NCBI GenBank assembly: GCA_913057145.1
Contig: CAJXNJ010000003.1
Coordinates: forward strand, 25,831-89,830
DNA from: an uncultured Ectothiorhodospiraceae bacterium
GTDB taxonomy: Bacteria > Pseudomonadota > Gammaproteobacteria > Nitrococcales > Nitrococcaceae
DNA: 64,000 nucleotides
Direction: 5' to 3'
A program made the position numbers and the translations under genes. Positions 1 through 9,284 of the stretch are shown here, one piece after another. How positions within the stretch are numbered: position 1 is the stretch's first letter; the number at the start of each line of letters is the position of its first letter. The notes beneath the pieces were generated by a model. It worked only from the letters and a program-made list of their open reading frames with translations, was not told the origin of the DNA and ran no database searches.

Positions 1-462
1 GCGGTCACCGGACCCAATCCGGTGCGTCTGGTCCATCTCAGCCGCGCTGGCATGGAGGGGCACTGGCGGGTATTCAATGACGCCCAGGCGCCGACCTGGG
101 TGATTGCACCGCCTGATATCCGCGTCGATATTGCCGATAAGCGGATAGAGCCGAAATCCAATCACGCACGGGATATTCAACAGGCGCTGGCTGCAAGTGG
201 TCTCAAGCGAATTCTCATTGAAGGGGGAGCACGCACCGTGTCGGCCTGGCTTGCCGCCGGTCTGGTGGATACGCTCTACCTCACCATCGCCCCGGTCATC
301 ATCGGTGCCGGCCCGACCGGGCTGCAGCTGCCGGCGATCGAGCACATGGATGAAGCGTTAAGGCCGGGTGTGGAGGTTTTCCCCATGGGGCCTGATCTGC
401 TCTATCGTCTGGATATGACCCAAATGCCAGGCAGGCTCGCGAGCAGGCAGACCACGCCATAG
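1..462 (+). CDS. RibD C-terminal domain-type pyrimidine/pteridine reductase (5' truncated by window edge)
   Basis: Open frame continues to base 1 (AVTGPNPVRLVHLSRAG...); ILIEGGARTVSAWLAAGLVDTLYLTIAPVIIGAG is typical of the RibD C-terminal/DHFR-like reductase domain. Confidence 0.85.
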   Translation, partial: AVTGPNPVRLVHLSRAGMEGHWRVFNDAQAPTWVIAPPDIRVDIADKRIEPKSNHARDIQQALAASGLKRILIEGGARTVSAWLAAGLVDTLYLTIAPVIIGAGPTGLQLPAIEHMDEALRPGVEVFPMGPDLLYRLDMTQMPGRLASRQTTP

Positions 463-1286
463 AGTATGGCGGCAGAGATGCCCTCTGCTGCCGGCAGGCC
501 GGCGATGGGCCAGAGCAGTGCCGCAGCGCCTTCGCGCAGTCCCCAACCACCGGCGCTGATCGGGATCAGCATGGCGAGCAGGACAAGCGGCAGCAGAGGC
601 AGCCAGACGGTTTTGCCGCCGCTTGCATCAATGGCGAGCATGCAGCAGGCGTAGATGGCGATGTAGCTCGCGCCGATCAGTATGGAGAGCAGCAGTTGGA
701 CCGGCAGTACCTGTCTTGACAGCAATGCCTGGCGGACGGCGGCAATCCAGTCACTCACCACGGTGGCAAGACGAGTGGCCTGCAGCCATGGCCGCAGCAG
801 GCGGTTGACCGCAAAAGCGCTCAAAAGCCCAAGCAGAACCAACATCCCGATATCAGCGGTGGCTTCTGCGACGGGACCGGGCAGCCAGGGCCAGCTCAGC
901 AGGATGAAAATGGCAATGGCCAGTTGCCCTGCAACGCGTTCGATGACAACGGCCTGGGCCGCCGGTTGCCATCCTGGCGTCTGCCGGGCATGACGCCATG
1001 CACGCTGGGCATCACCGACTACACCGCCGGGGAGGAGCTGGTTGACCAGCATCGCCAGATAATACTCGGCGATGGCGGTGCGAAGCCCAAGGGCTGTCTC
1101 AAGGCGAAGCGCGGTATACCGCCAGCGCCAGGCTGAGAGCAGAACCTGAGCGATGCTGATCAGTAAGGCGAGTGCGATCCATCTAAGCTGTGTCTCTGCA
1201 AGGATGCCGCCGAGGGTGTCGCCATGGTGAAAAATAATGAGCCCGATCAGCCCAAGACTGACCAACCAACGCAACCACCGGGTCAT
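402..1286 (-). CDS. UPF0104 / AglD-MprF-like lysylphosphatidylglycerol synthase TM-domain (flippase-like) membrane protein
   Basis: 294 aa multi-TM protein; LVNQLLPGGVVGDAQRAWRHA and PISAGGWGLREGAAALLW motifs of the family. Confidence 0.82.
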   Translation of the reverse strand: MTRWLRWLVSLGLIGLIIFHHGDTLGGILAETQLRWIALALLISIAQVLLSAWRWRYTALRLETALGLRTAIAEYYLAMLVNQLLPGGVVGDAQRAWRHARQTPGWQPAAQAVVIERVAGQLAIAIFILLSWPWLPGPVAEATADIGMLVLLGLLSAFAVNRLLRPWLQATRLATVVSDWIAAVRQALLSRQVLPVQLLLSILIGASYIAIYACCMLAIDASGGKTVWLPLLPLVLLAMLIPISAGGWGLREGAAALLWPIAGLPAAEGISAAILYGVVCLLASLPGIWVISRR

Positions 1287-2074
1287 GGCAGGGCCAGAAT
1301 GTCTTGATGCCCCACGGTGATCACGGAGGCATCCGTCATGGCAAGCCGGGCCTCGAGCCAGGCATTAAAATCCTGCCTGCGTGATGGCTGCTGCGCGCAG
1401 GCGGCTTCGTGCCAGCCACTCATGAGCGCGCCTTGTAACGCCTGCTGATGGCCGTCGAGCTGCCAGGTACTCGATTGGGTCCGGACTTCATAGCCAAGCG
1501 CGGAAAAATACGCATGGCTCGCCTCTGTGGCACCTGGGCCGAGGGCCTGGCCCATGGCTTTCGGCCCGTGCTGATGGGCATTGACTGCTTCGATGACGTC
1601 GCTATCCAGTGGATGTTCGGGTGCAAGCTGAACCCGGCCGTCATAGTTGAGGGCCAGCAGCGCGGGGAGCTGCGCGGCAGCACAGGACTCGGCAAGACGC
1701 CTCAGCCAGTCATCGGTAACCAGATCGAGCAGTGCCGAGGCGGTGACAAGATCGGCCTCATCGAGGGGCAGCGGCCATTGACTAAGATCCTGGATATGCG
1801 GCCTTGCAACAACGCCTCGCGGCAGGTTTTCGGTGTTGACGGCCAGGGCAAGCAGTCCGGGGTCATGATCAACCATCAGCCAGCTCTGCTTGCCGGTGAG
1901 TCTGGGTGCCAGGTAGCGCAGATTACTGCCGGCACCGGCGCCGAGATCGACAATCCTGACCGGCCGATGCGTCGGCAGCCTGGCCTGTAATGGCGGCAGC
2001 AGCGAGGCGGCTCTTGCTGCATGGTCGGCCGGTTCTCGTAGCCTCAGCCACTGGGCGTCGAATTGCTCAGGCAT
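1283..2074 (-). CDS. Class I SAM-dependent methyltransferase
   Basis: VRIVDLGAGAGSNLRYLAPRL SAM-binding motif; overlaps neighbouring genes by 4 and 8 nt. Confidence 0.8.
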   Translation of the reverse strand: MPEQFDAQWLRLREPADHAARAASLLPPLQARLPTHRPVRIVDLGAGAGSNLRYLAPRLTGKQSWLMVDHDPGLLALAVNTENLPRGVVARPHIQDLSQWPLPLDEADLVTASALLDLVTDDWLRRLAESCAAAQLPALLALNYDGRVQLAPEHPLDSDVIEAVNAHQHGPKAMGQALGPGATEASHAYFSALGYEVRTQSSTWQLDGHQQALQGALMSGWHEAACAQQPSRRQDFNAWLEARLAMTDASVITVGHQDILALP

Positions 2075-3122
2075 GCGATTGAATGGCCTCCAGGGTTGTT
2101 CTGAATCTTGAGACGGTCTGCGACCAGTCCGTCAGCTCCTCCCTTGCCTCACGGGCGCGGGTCTGCAGTCTCTCGCGCAGTATCGGGTCGGTCAGCACCT
2201 GTTCGATGGCCCTGGCAAGGGCCTCGGTGTCGTTCGGCTCGACCGCAAGCCCGGCTCCGTGTGGCAGGGTGGTTGGCAGTGCACCGGCCGTGGTGGTGAT
2301 GACCGGCAGGCCTCTGGCGATCGCTTCGGTGATGACCATGCCATAGCCTTCGTAGTGGGAGGGCAGGACAAAAAGATCGCTTTCATCAAAGGCGGTATCC
2401 AGGGCTTTGGCTTCGAGGGCGCCGGTGAGCGTGACGCGCTCTGCAAGCCCCTCATGCTCAATCATCGCTTGCAGTTGTCCGGCATAGGTGGGGTCCAGCG
2501 CGCGACTGCCAACGCACTGACAGCGCCAGGGCAGGTGGCGGATGCTCACGAGCGCCTGAATGAGGTTGTGTTGGCCTTTACGCGGGATTAACGAACCCAG
2601 ACACAGAATCTGCGGGTCATCCCCCTGGCTGCCAATGGCAAGCGGTTTTTTCTCGCAGCCGGGGGTGATGATGCTGACTGCGCCTTGGTAGAGGCCGAGT
2701 TCGGCGAGTCTGTTTGCGGTAAACGCACTGGTGGCGATCACGCCCTGCACCTGATTGAGTGCCTGTTGCTCACGGTTCAGGTAGTCAGCTTGCTGCAGAG
2801 GGTCGAGCCCGGTCTCATCGGCGATCGGATGATGAACGATGGCAATGAGACAGAGTCTTGCGGCCTGCGCGGCGAAGACCTCAGGCAGCGCGGCCAGTAC
2901 CAGGCCGTCGACGATCACGGTCGCGCCATCGCCAATGCCCTCCAGGGCATCCCGCGTCGCGTTCACCGATATGGCATCGCCGCCGGGGAAGTCGCCGGCA
3001 AGCTCGGCGACCACCACCTCCAGGCCGCTGTCTCGCAGGCCTTCGACAACCCGATGATCGTAGCGGCTGCCACCGGTGGGCCGATCGATGGGCCCGGGCA
3101 CCAGAAAAAACAGTGGATTCAC
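2067..3122 (-). CDS. Glycosyltransferase family 4
   Basis: [18 protein letters not shown] and [26 protein letters not shown], typical GT4 donor-binding region. Confidence 0.88.
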   Translation of the reverse strand: MNPLFFLVPGPIDRPTGGSRYDHRVVEGLRDSGLEVVVAELAGDFPGGDAISVNATRDALEGIGDGATVIVDGLVLAALPEVFAAQAARLCLIAIVHHPIADETGLDPLQQADYLNREQQALNQVQGVIATSAFTANRLAELGLYQGAVSIITPGCEKKPLAIGSQGDDPQILCLGSLIPRKGQHNLIQALVSIRHLPWRCQCVGSRALDPTYAGQLQAMIEHEGLAERVTLTGALEAKALDTAFDESDLFVLPSHYEGYGMVITEAIARGLPVITTTAGALPTTLPHGAGLAVEPNDTEALARAIEQVLTDPILRERLQTRAREAREELTDWSQTVSRFRTTLEAIQSHA

Positions 3123-3523
3123 TGTTTCAGCGCGCGCTCATAGGCTGCCGAGGCGACATGTGACTCATGCAGGGTGACCCGGAGCCGGTCCACGCCGAGG
3201 GCCGTTTCTCCCAGCTCGCCTCGCTCAATGGCCGCGGCAAGGGCATCAGCGAGATGCCTCGAGAGAAACTCCGTGGTTGTGTTCTGTCCGTTGAACTCGG
3301 GCAGTTCATCCAGATTTTTCAGGTTATAGCGCCCGAGCGTGGCCTTAAGAACCTCCGTGGCACGGGCGATATCAACCACCATGCCGGCTGCATCCAGGGT
3401 TTCCCGAAAGAAGGTGGCGTCGACAACATAGGTCGCTCCATGCAGGGCCTGGGCCGGGCCGAAGGCTTCGCCGCGAAAACTGTGGGCGATCATGAAATGA
3501 TCACGGACCGTGACACGAAACAT
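3119..3523 (-). CDS. 6-pyruvoyl-tetrahydropterin synthase / 6-carboxytetrahydropterin synthase family protein, divergent active site
   Basis: 134 aa T-fold protein: AHSF...[13 protein letters not shown]...[17 protein letters not shown]...TLHES; canonical CxxxHGH replaced by AxxxHGA. Confidence 0.75.
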   Translation of the reverse strand: MFRVTVRDHFMIAHSFRGEAFGPAQALHGATYVVDATFFRETLDAAGMVVDIARATEVLKATLGRYNLKNLDELPEFNGQNTTTEFLSRHLADALAAAIERGELGETALGVDRLRVTLHESHVASAAYERALKQ

Positions 3524-3525
3524 CT

Positions 3526-4503
3526 CTACTCCTTGTAGCGAATACGGTGACAGAGTCCGTCACCATGAATAACGTCGGGATAGCAGCGCGGCAGGTTATC
3601 AAAACGACTCTCACCGTCGATCAATGTCTCCCAATCGGGATGGGCTGCCAACAGCTCAAGCGCTTTTTCAAGCCGGCGTCGATGATCCCAGCGGCCGCGC
3701 ATCGCAGCCGGGAGATGTCCAACCTGACTGGCACGCAGGGTCAGTCGCTGGGAATGAAAGGCTTCACCGAGTGGCAGTGAAATCATGCGATCGCCAAACC
3801 AGCTGAGCTCGATAATGGTGGCTTCGAATCCGGCCAGGCGCAGGGCCAGTTGCAGCCCGGCTTCACTGCCACTGGCATGAATGATTCGGTCGGCGTGGTT
3901 CTGCGCCTCATCCGGCAGCGCGAATTGAACGCCAAGCCGTGCGGCCAGATAGCGACGCGCCGGGTTGGTATCGATCAGTATCACTTCGGTGCCGGGGACT
4001 GAATGACAGAGCGCGGCGGTCAGTGCACCGACCACCCCGGCGCCGATCACCACGATGCGCTCACCGGGCTTGGGGTCGGCATCCCAGAGCGCATTCAGCG
4101 CGGTTTCGGTGTTGGCGGCGAGTACGGCGCGCTGCGCGGGCAGTGCCGGTGGCAGGGGGCAGGCAGCGGCAATCGGCAGGTTGTAGCGGGTCTGATGCGG
4201 GTAGAGCGAGAAGATCTCACGGCCGATCCACTCGGCAGGACCCATTTCCACGACACCGACATTGCAATAGCCATACTTCACCGCGGAGCCGAATTCTCCG
4301 GCCTGAAAGGGGGCGCGCATTCGCTCGTATTCGCTATGAGGAACCTGTCCACGCCAGACCAGCGATTCCGTACCGCGGCTGACACCGCTGTAGAGCGTTC
4401 GCACCTGCAGTTCATCAGCCCCCGGCTCCGGGACCGTCTCCTCACGCAGCGCCCCTTCGCCGGGGGCGATAATCCAAAATGCCTGGGCGCTGCTTGTCGG
4501 CAT
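3526..4503 (-). CDS. MDR (zinc-type) alcohol dehydrogenase-like oxidoreductase
   Basis: [13 protein letters not shown] and Rossmann motif [15 protein letters not shown]; 2 nt from the PTPS-like start. Confidence 0.8.
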   Translation of the reverse strand: MPTSSAQAFWIIAPGEGALREETVPEPGADELQVRTLYSGVSRGTESLVWRGQVPHSEYERMRAPFQAGEFGSAVKYGYCNVGVVEMGPAEWIGREIFSLYPHQTRYNLPIAAACPLPPALPAQRAVLAANTETALNALWDADPKPGERIVVIGAGVVGALTAALCHSVPGTEVILIDTNPARRYLAARLGVQFALPDEAQNHADRIIHASGSEAGLQLALRLAGFEATIIELSWFGDRMISLPLGEAFHSQRLTLRASQVGHLPAAMRGRWDHRRRLEKALELLAAHPDWETLIDGESRFDNLPRCYPDVIHGDGLCHRIRYKE

Positions 4504-4565
4504 CAGAGCGACTCCTCTTTCCGGCTGCTAGACTCTGCGCGATATCCGATAGCAGGAGAGTAGCA

Positions 4566-5279
4566 TTGGTTCCTTCGGCAACCGACCGCTGGGGTTGGCC
4601 CATTCTGCCGGATCTGCTGTTGGGTGCTGTGGTGCTCACGGCAGCGGCGGGGGGGCTGCGCATTGCCTTTGCACTGCCGGCCGCGGTCATGCCGCTGGCG
4701 CTCCTCGGGTATTTTGGCCTGGCCGCGGTGCTCTGGACCTATCGTCGTTGGGCACCACTGACACCGGCCGATCGCATCACCATGGGCCGTGCTCTTTTGG
4801 TGATGCTGCTTGTTGGATTGCTTCCTGCGGCCAACCAGCTGGGCGATGCCAGTGCCCTGCCGTTTGCCATTGCCCTGGTCGCGGTGATGCTGGATGGACT
4901 CGATGGTTGGGTTGCCCGTCGGCTGCGCTGTGAGACCGCGGCCGGCGCGCGCTTTGACATGGAACTCGATGCCTTTTTGCTGCTCATACTCTGTATCTGG
5001 CTGCTGCAGCTGGAGCGCACCGGTCCCTGGGTGTTGCTGATCGGTCTGTGGCGTTATGGGTTTGTCCTTGCGGGTTGGTTCTGGCCGGCACTGCGAAGCC
5101 CGCTTCCGCCATCCCAGCGTCGCCGGGTGATTTGTGCGATTCAGGGTGTGGGGCTGGCGCTCCTGATTGCCCCGGGGCTGCCAGGGGCATGGGCCAGTGC
5201 AGCGGCTGCATTGCTGCTGGCGGTACTGAGCTATTCATTCATCGTTGATATGGTGGCGGCTGCACGCCGGCATCGTTAA
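4566..5279 (+). CDS. CDP-alcohol phosphatidyltransferase family protein
   Basis: Motif DGLDGWVARRLRCETAAGARFDMELDA (DGxxAR..G...D..D pattern); TTG start at 4566 chosen because the upstream ORF extension overlaps the divergent MDR gene. Confidence 0.82.
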   Translation: MVPSATDRWGWPILPDLLLGAVVLTAAAGGLRIAFALPAAVMPLALLGYFGLAAVLWTYRRWAPLTPADRITMGRALLVMLLVGLLPAANQLGDASALPFAIALVAVMLDGLDGWVARRLRCETAAGARFDMELDAFLLLILCIWLLQLERTGPWVLLIGLWRYGFVLAGWFWPALRSPLPPSQRRRVICAIQGVGLALLIAPGLPGAWASAAAALLLAVLSYSFIVDMVAAARRHR

Positions 5280-5294
5280 CTGCAGGAGTCTGTC

Positions 5295-5885
5295 ATGCGT
5301 CGATTCAAACTGGCCCTGGGGCTTTTTCTCGGCATCCTTGTCGCCTCTCCGGCAAGCGCGGCACCGGAGCGTTTTGTCCTTGACCCGAGCCACGTCAGCA
5401 TCGGATTTCTGGTCGGACATGCGCGGTTCGCCGATGTGCTCGGCATGTTCACCGATGTCGAGGGAGAGTTCGTCTACGATTCGGCGCGCCAGCAGTTGCG
5501 CTCGGGCTCGGTGGTCATTGATGCCCGCAGTGTTTTCACCGGGCATGAAGGCCGTGATGACCATGTCCGCAATGAAGATTTTCTCGATACCGGTGCGCAC
5601 GAAACCATTACGTTCGAGGCGAGTGGCTATGAGGCGAGCAGTGAGAACGCCGGGGTGCTGCAGGGTGAGATCACCATTCGTGGTGTGACCCGCCCGCTCA
5701 GCCTGGATGTCACCCTGAACCGGCGCGATGCGCATCCGATTGGTGGCAAGGACACGCTCGGTGGCTCGGCGCGGGGCAGTCTCCTGCGCAGTGAATTCGG
5801 CATGGAATACGCGCTTGAAGGTGATCTGGTGAGTGATGAAATCGACCTGATTATCGAGTTTGAGGCCATCAGGGCCGATGACTGA
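5295..5885 (+). CDS. YceI family periplasmic protein
   Basis: Signal peptide; FVLDPSHVSIGFLVGHARFADVLGMF and GEITIRGVTRPLSLDVTLNR. Confidence 0.9.
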   Translation: MRRFKLALGLFLGILVASPASAAPERFVLDPSHVSIGFLVGHARFADVLGMFTDVEGEFVYDSARQQLRSGSVVIDARSVFTGHEGRDDHVRNEDFLDTGAHETITFEASGYEASSENAGVLQGEITIRGVTRPLSLDVTLNRRDAHPIGGKDTLGGSARGSLLRSEFGMEYALEGDLVSDEIDLIIEFEAIRADD

Positions 5886-6849
5886 GATGGCCGCCGATGA
5901 TGGATCATCGCTGAAGATCGGGTTGGCACTCGGCGGCGGCGCGGCGCGCGGCTGGGCGCATCTGGGTGTGATACAGGCGCTTGCCGAGCGGGGCATTCGG
6001 CCACAGATCGTTGCCGGGACTTCGGTGGGGGCGATTGTCGGGGCGATGCTCTGCAGCGATCATCTCCAGGCCTTCGAGGGCTGGGTGAAGGCGCTGACTC
6101 GACGCGATGTGCTCTCGTATCTGGACTTTGCCCTGGGCAACGGTGGGTTCATTCAGGGCCGCCGGCTCATGGCCCGTTTCCATGAGACCTTCGGCGATGT
6201 GGATTTTGCCGATTTGAATCATCCACTGGGCGTGGTTGCGACCGATCTCTACAGCGGCCAGGAGCGCTGGTTGCGGGAAGGCGATCTCGCGCTTGCCGTG
6301 CGGGCCTCGATGGCGCTTCCGGGTGTTTTTACACCGGTGCAGATTGACGGTGAGTGGCTGGTTGACGGCGGGCTCGTGAACCCGGTGCCGGTCTCACTTT
6401 GTCATGCCATGGGGGCCGATCGTGTGATTGCGGTGAACTTATCCGGTGGGTTGGTGGGCCGCCGCATTCAGGGGCCGATGCAGGACGTCGGCCGCAGACA
6501 GGCGGATGCCGAGCCTGATCCGGGTGTTGATGACAACATGGCGATGACCTTGTGGCATCGGCTCTCCAGCAGTTTTCGCGATGGAGCAGAGGCATTGCAG
6601 GCGCAATTGCAGCGCGGCGGGCAGAACAGCACACCGGGGGTGTTTGATGTGATCGCCACCTCGGTGAACGTCATGCAGGATCGCATTACACGCAGCCGCA
6701 TGGCCGGGGATCCGCCGGATCTTCTGATCTCGCCGCGGCTTGCGCATATCGGCCTGCTCGAGTTGCATCGCGGTGAGGAAGCGATTGCCGAGGGCCGGGC
6801 CTGTGTGGAGCGGATGCAACCGGCAATTGATGCGTTTCTCAACGCCTAG
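5878..6849 (+). CDS. Patatin-like phospholipase family protein (RssA-like)
   Basis: GLALGGGAARGWAHLGVIQAL, GTSVGAIVGAML, VDGGLVNPVPV; ATG 5878 overlaps the YceI stop. Confidence 0.92.
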   Translation: MTEMAADDGSSLKIGLALGGGAARGWAHLGVIQALAERGIRPQIVAGTSVGAIVGAMLCSDHLQAFEGWVKALTRRDVLSYLDFALGNGGFIQGRRLMARFHETFGDVDFADLNHPLGVVATDLYSGQERWLREGDLALAVRASMALPGVFTPVQIDGEWLVDGGLVNPVPVSLCHAMGADRVIAVNLSGGLVGRRIQGPMQDVGRRQADAEPDPGVDDNMAMTLWHRLSSSFRDGAEALQAQLQRGGQNSTPGVFDVIATSVNVMQDRITRSRMAGDPPDLLISPRLAHIGLLELHRGEEAIAEGRACVERMQPAIDAFLNA

Positions 6850-7847
6850 CGGGTTAACGCCGCAATTCGATTGAGAATGGGCCAGGCAATCAGCATTTGC
6901 GCGAAACGCACGGCAGCGGGTTGCCGTTCTGCCGCAGGCGGTGAGCCGGCCGGTGCGCTCAAGCCGATAAACTGACAGATCTCCCGCTCCAGGGTCTCCA
7001 ATGCCGCAGGCGCCATGTGGCCGTCGACATGCAGCACATTGACATCGCGGCCGTGAAATTCGCTTGATACCGTCGCCAGCATGAAGGGCAGCGCCTGTTG
7101 CCGGGTCATATTATTAAGATCGACCGGCAGGAAGAGGGGCTGGTCGTAATCATCGATAGGGGTGACGATGACCTCCAGGTGATAGCTTGGCTCGATGTCC
7201 TGGTGGTTGAGTACTCCTGCGGCCAGACGGCCGAGCTCGCTCGGGTGGATGCGCAGGATCACATTGGCGTCATTCTGTTGCCCGGCAATCCATTGTTCAT
7301 AGTGTGTGGCGCGACGCTTGAGTTCCGCCTCGACCTCGGCCTCCTCATAGCCGCGCTCCCGCGTATCGCGCGCTTTTTTCCAGACCAGCTTCACCGCAGG
7401 GACGGTGTCAACGTACACCGAATAATCCATGACCGAGGAGAACACCGGATACAGCGTGTGTAACCCCTCCACCATAATGACCGGCGTTGGGGAGCAGAGG
7501 CGCGGTGCGTCGAAACATCCGCTTGCGTGGTTGTAGGTCGGGATTTCCACCTGCTCGCCGCGACGAAGCCGGGCCAGATGCTCAGCGGCCTTGTCGAGAT
7601 GGTTGGCCTGCGGGTCGAGCGGCGATCGACCGCTGACCCGGCGATGGGCGCGGTCCTCGGCATGATAACCATCGAGACTGATCTGACTGACAAGCCCCGG
7701 GCCGAGCAGCCATTCGATGCCCTGCGTGTAGGTGCTTTTGCCGGAGCCACTATCGCCCGCTACCCCGATAATAATCGGTGATTGGCTCTCGTAGAGCCGC
7801 TCGGCCAGCGAGCCTGGCTGCGGTTGTGGCTGATTTACCTTTTTCAT
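6846..7847 (-). CDS. Phosphoribulokinase / uridine kinase family (class II PRK-like)
   Basis: GVAGDSGSGKSTY Walker A; SLDGYHAEDRAHRR...LDPQANHLD; EIPTYNHASGCFDAP...VIMVEGLHTLYP. Confidence 0.85.
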   Translation of the reverse strand: MKKVNQPQPQPGSLAERLYESQSPIIIGVAGDSGSGKSTYTQGIEWLLGPGLVSQISLDGYHAEDRAHRRVSGRSPLDPQANHLDKAAEHLARLRRGEQVEIPTYNHASGCFDAPRLCSPTPVIMVEGLHTLYPVFSSVMDYSVYVDTVPAVKLVWKKARDTRERGYEEAEVEAELKRRATHYEQWIAGQQNDANVILRIHPSELGRLAAGVLNHQDIEPSYHLEVIVTPIDDYDQPLFLPVDLNNMTRQQALPFMLATVSSEFHGRDVNVLHVDGHMAPAALETLEREICQFIGLSAPAGSPPAAERQPAAVRFAQMLIAWPILNRIAALTR

Positions 7848-7930
7848 AGACCGATCATTCTACGCTTTCATGGTTGCTCGAGCGTGACGGGGCGGTTAGC
7901 TTTGCTCTGGCAGACCAAGGGAGTACACCG

Positions 7931-8410
7931 ATGGCCATCAAGACCACCGACTTATGTGACGAATTCTCCGATCAACTGCGCGTAATGGCGCCGATTTTTA
8001 CTGACTATGGCGGCCGGCACGGCTTTGCCGGGCTGATCGAGACCGTGAAAACCTTCGAGGATAACAGCCGGGTGCGGGAATTGCTCGAGACGCCGGGCGA
8101 AGGCCGCGTGCTCCTGGTGGATGGGGCAGGGTCGCTGCGCTGCGCGTTGCTCGGGGACCTGCTTGCCGCCAAGGCGCGGGATAATGGCTGGAGTGGTGTT
8201 GTGGTCTACGGCTGTGTCCGCGATGCCGCGGATCTGGCTGATCTCGATGTCGGTATCAAGGCGCTGAATACGCATCCGTGTAAAAGCGAGAAGCGTGGTG
8301 ATGGCGAGGTCGGTGTCACCGTGACGCTCGCGGGCGTCACGGTCCAGCCCGGTGAATGGCTCTGTGCTGACCGGGACGGTATTGTAGTAGCGGAAAAGCC
8401 ACTTGGCTGA
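7931..8410 (+). CDS. rraA: RraA family protein (ribonuclease E activity regulator type)
   Basis: TTDLCDEF...GGRHGFAGLIETVKTFEDNSRVRELLE, GVVVYGCVRDAADLADLDVGIKALNTHPCKSEKRGDG; ATG at 7931 preferred over ORF-track 7874. Confidence 0.9.
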   Translation: MAIKTTDLCDEFSDQLRVMAPIFTDYGGRHGFAGLIETVKTFEDNSRVRELLETPGEGRVLLVDGAGSLRCALLGDLLAAKARDNGWSGVVVYGCVRDAADLADLDVGIKALNTHPCKSEKRGDGEVGVTVTLAGVTVQPGEWLCADRDGIVVAEKPLG

Positions 8411-8437
8411 ATCGGATTTTTCAGCGGAGGGACCGGG

Positions 8438-8896
8438 ATGAGTGGAACTGTAAAGACGCTGTTGGCGGAGCGCGCCGGTGTGCTACATGCGCTCGGGCCG
8501 GATGCCACGGCCGCAGATGCTGTGGCGCTGATGAATCGCCACAACATGGGTGCCGTACTGGTAATGACGCCGGAGCAGGCACTGCTGGGGGTTTTTACCG
8601 AACGTGATGTTCTGCGCCGGGTCCTTGGCGAAGGCCTCGACCCCACCGCAACACCACTCGAGGCGGTGATGACACGAGAGGTCTTCTGGATTGCGCCGAG
8701 TGCTCCGGTCGATGAAGCCATGGCCATCGTCTCCGAGCGCAATGTCCGACATCTCCCGGTGATGGAAGATGATCGGGTCCTCGGCATGATCTCGGTGCGG
8801 GATTTGATGGCCGCGGTGGTTGCAGACCGTGAATTCAAACTCGCTGAACTGACCAGCTATGTCCATGGCAGCTATGGGGGCCATGTCGGCAGCTGA
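8438..8896 (+). CDS. CBS-domain protein (tandem CBS pair)
   Basis: Two CBS-like repeats: NMGAVLVMTPEQALLGVFTERDVLRRV and NVRHLPVMEDDRVLGMISVRDLM. Confidence 0.9.
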   Translation: MSGTVKTLLAERAGVLHALGPDATAADAVALMNRHNMGAVLVMTPEQALLGVFTERDVLRRVLGEGLDPTATPLEAVMTREVFWIAPSAPVDEAMAIVSERNVRHLPVMEDDRVLGMISVRDLMAAVVADREFKLAELTSYVHGSYGGHVGS

Positions 8897-9278
8897 CTCG
8901 GTTCGACTCGACCGCTGGCTCTGGGCGGCGCGTTTTTTTAAAACCCGTCGCCTTGCCGTCGAAGCCGTTAAAACCGGAAAAGTCAGTGTGGATGGAATCC
9001 GGGCAAAGCCCGCCCGTGCGGTGAAAATCGGCCAGCGTCTGGTCATCCGCAAAGGGCCGGTCAGCTTCGAAATCGATATCGAGGGGCTCTCCGAGCAGCG
9101 GGGCCCGGCAAGCGTTGCACAGACCCTTTATCAGGAGACCGAGCAGAGCATCAAGGCCCGGGAGCAGCAGCGGCTTGAAATGCGCTCTGCCGCTGCTGCC
9201 CTGCCAAGACCGGAACACCGCCCCGAGCGTCGTAACCGCCGCGCGCTTGCAGCGTTCAAACGCGGTCGGGACAGTTAA
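8883..9278 (+). CDS. hslR: RNA-binding S4 domain protein, Hsp15-like
   Basis: VRLDRWLWAARFFKTRRLAVEAVKTGKVSVDGIRAKPARAVKIGQRL S4 motif; ATG 8883 preferred over 8859. Confidence 0.88.
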   Translation: MSAADSVRLDRWLWAARFFKTRRLAVEAVKTGKVSVDGIRAKPARAVKIGQRLVIRKGPVSFEIDIEGLSEQRGPASVAQTLYQETEQSIKAREQQRLEMRSAAAALPRPEHRPERRNRRALAAFKRGRDS

Positions 9279-9284
9279 TGCGGC

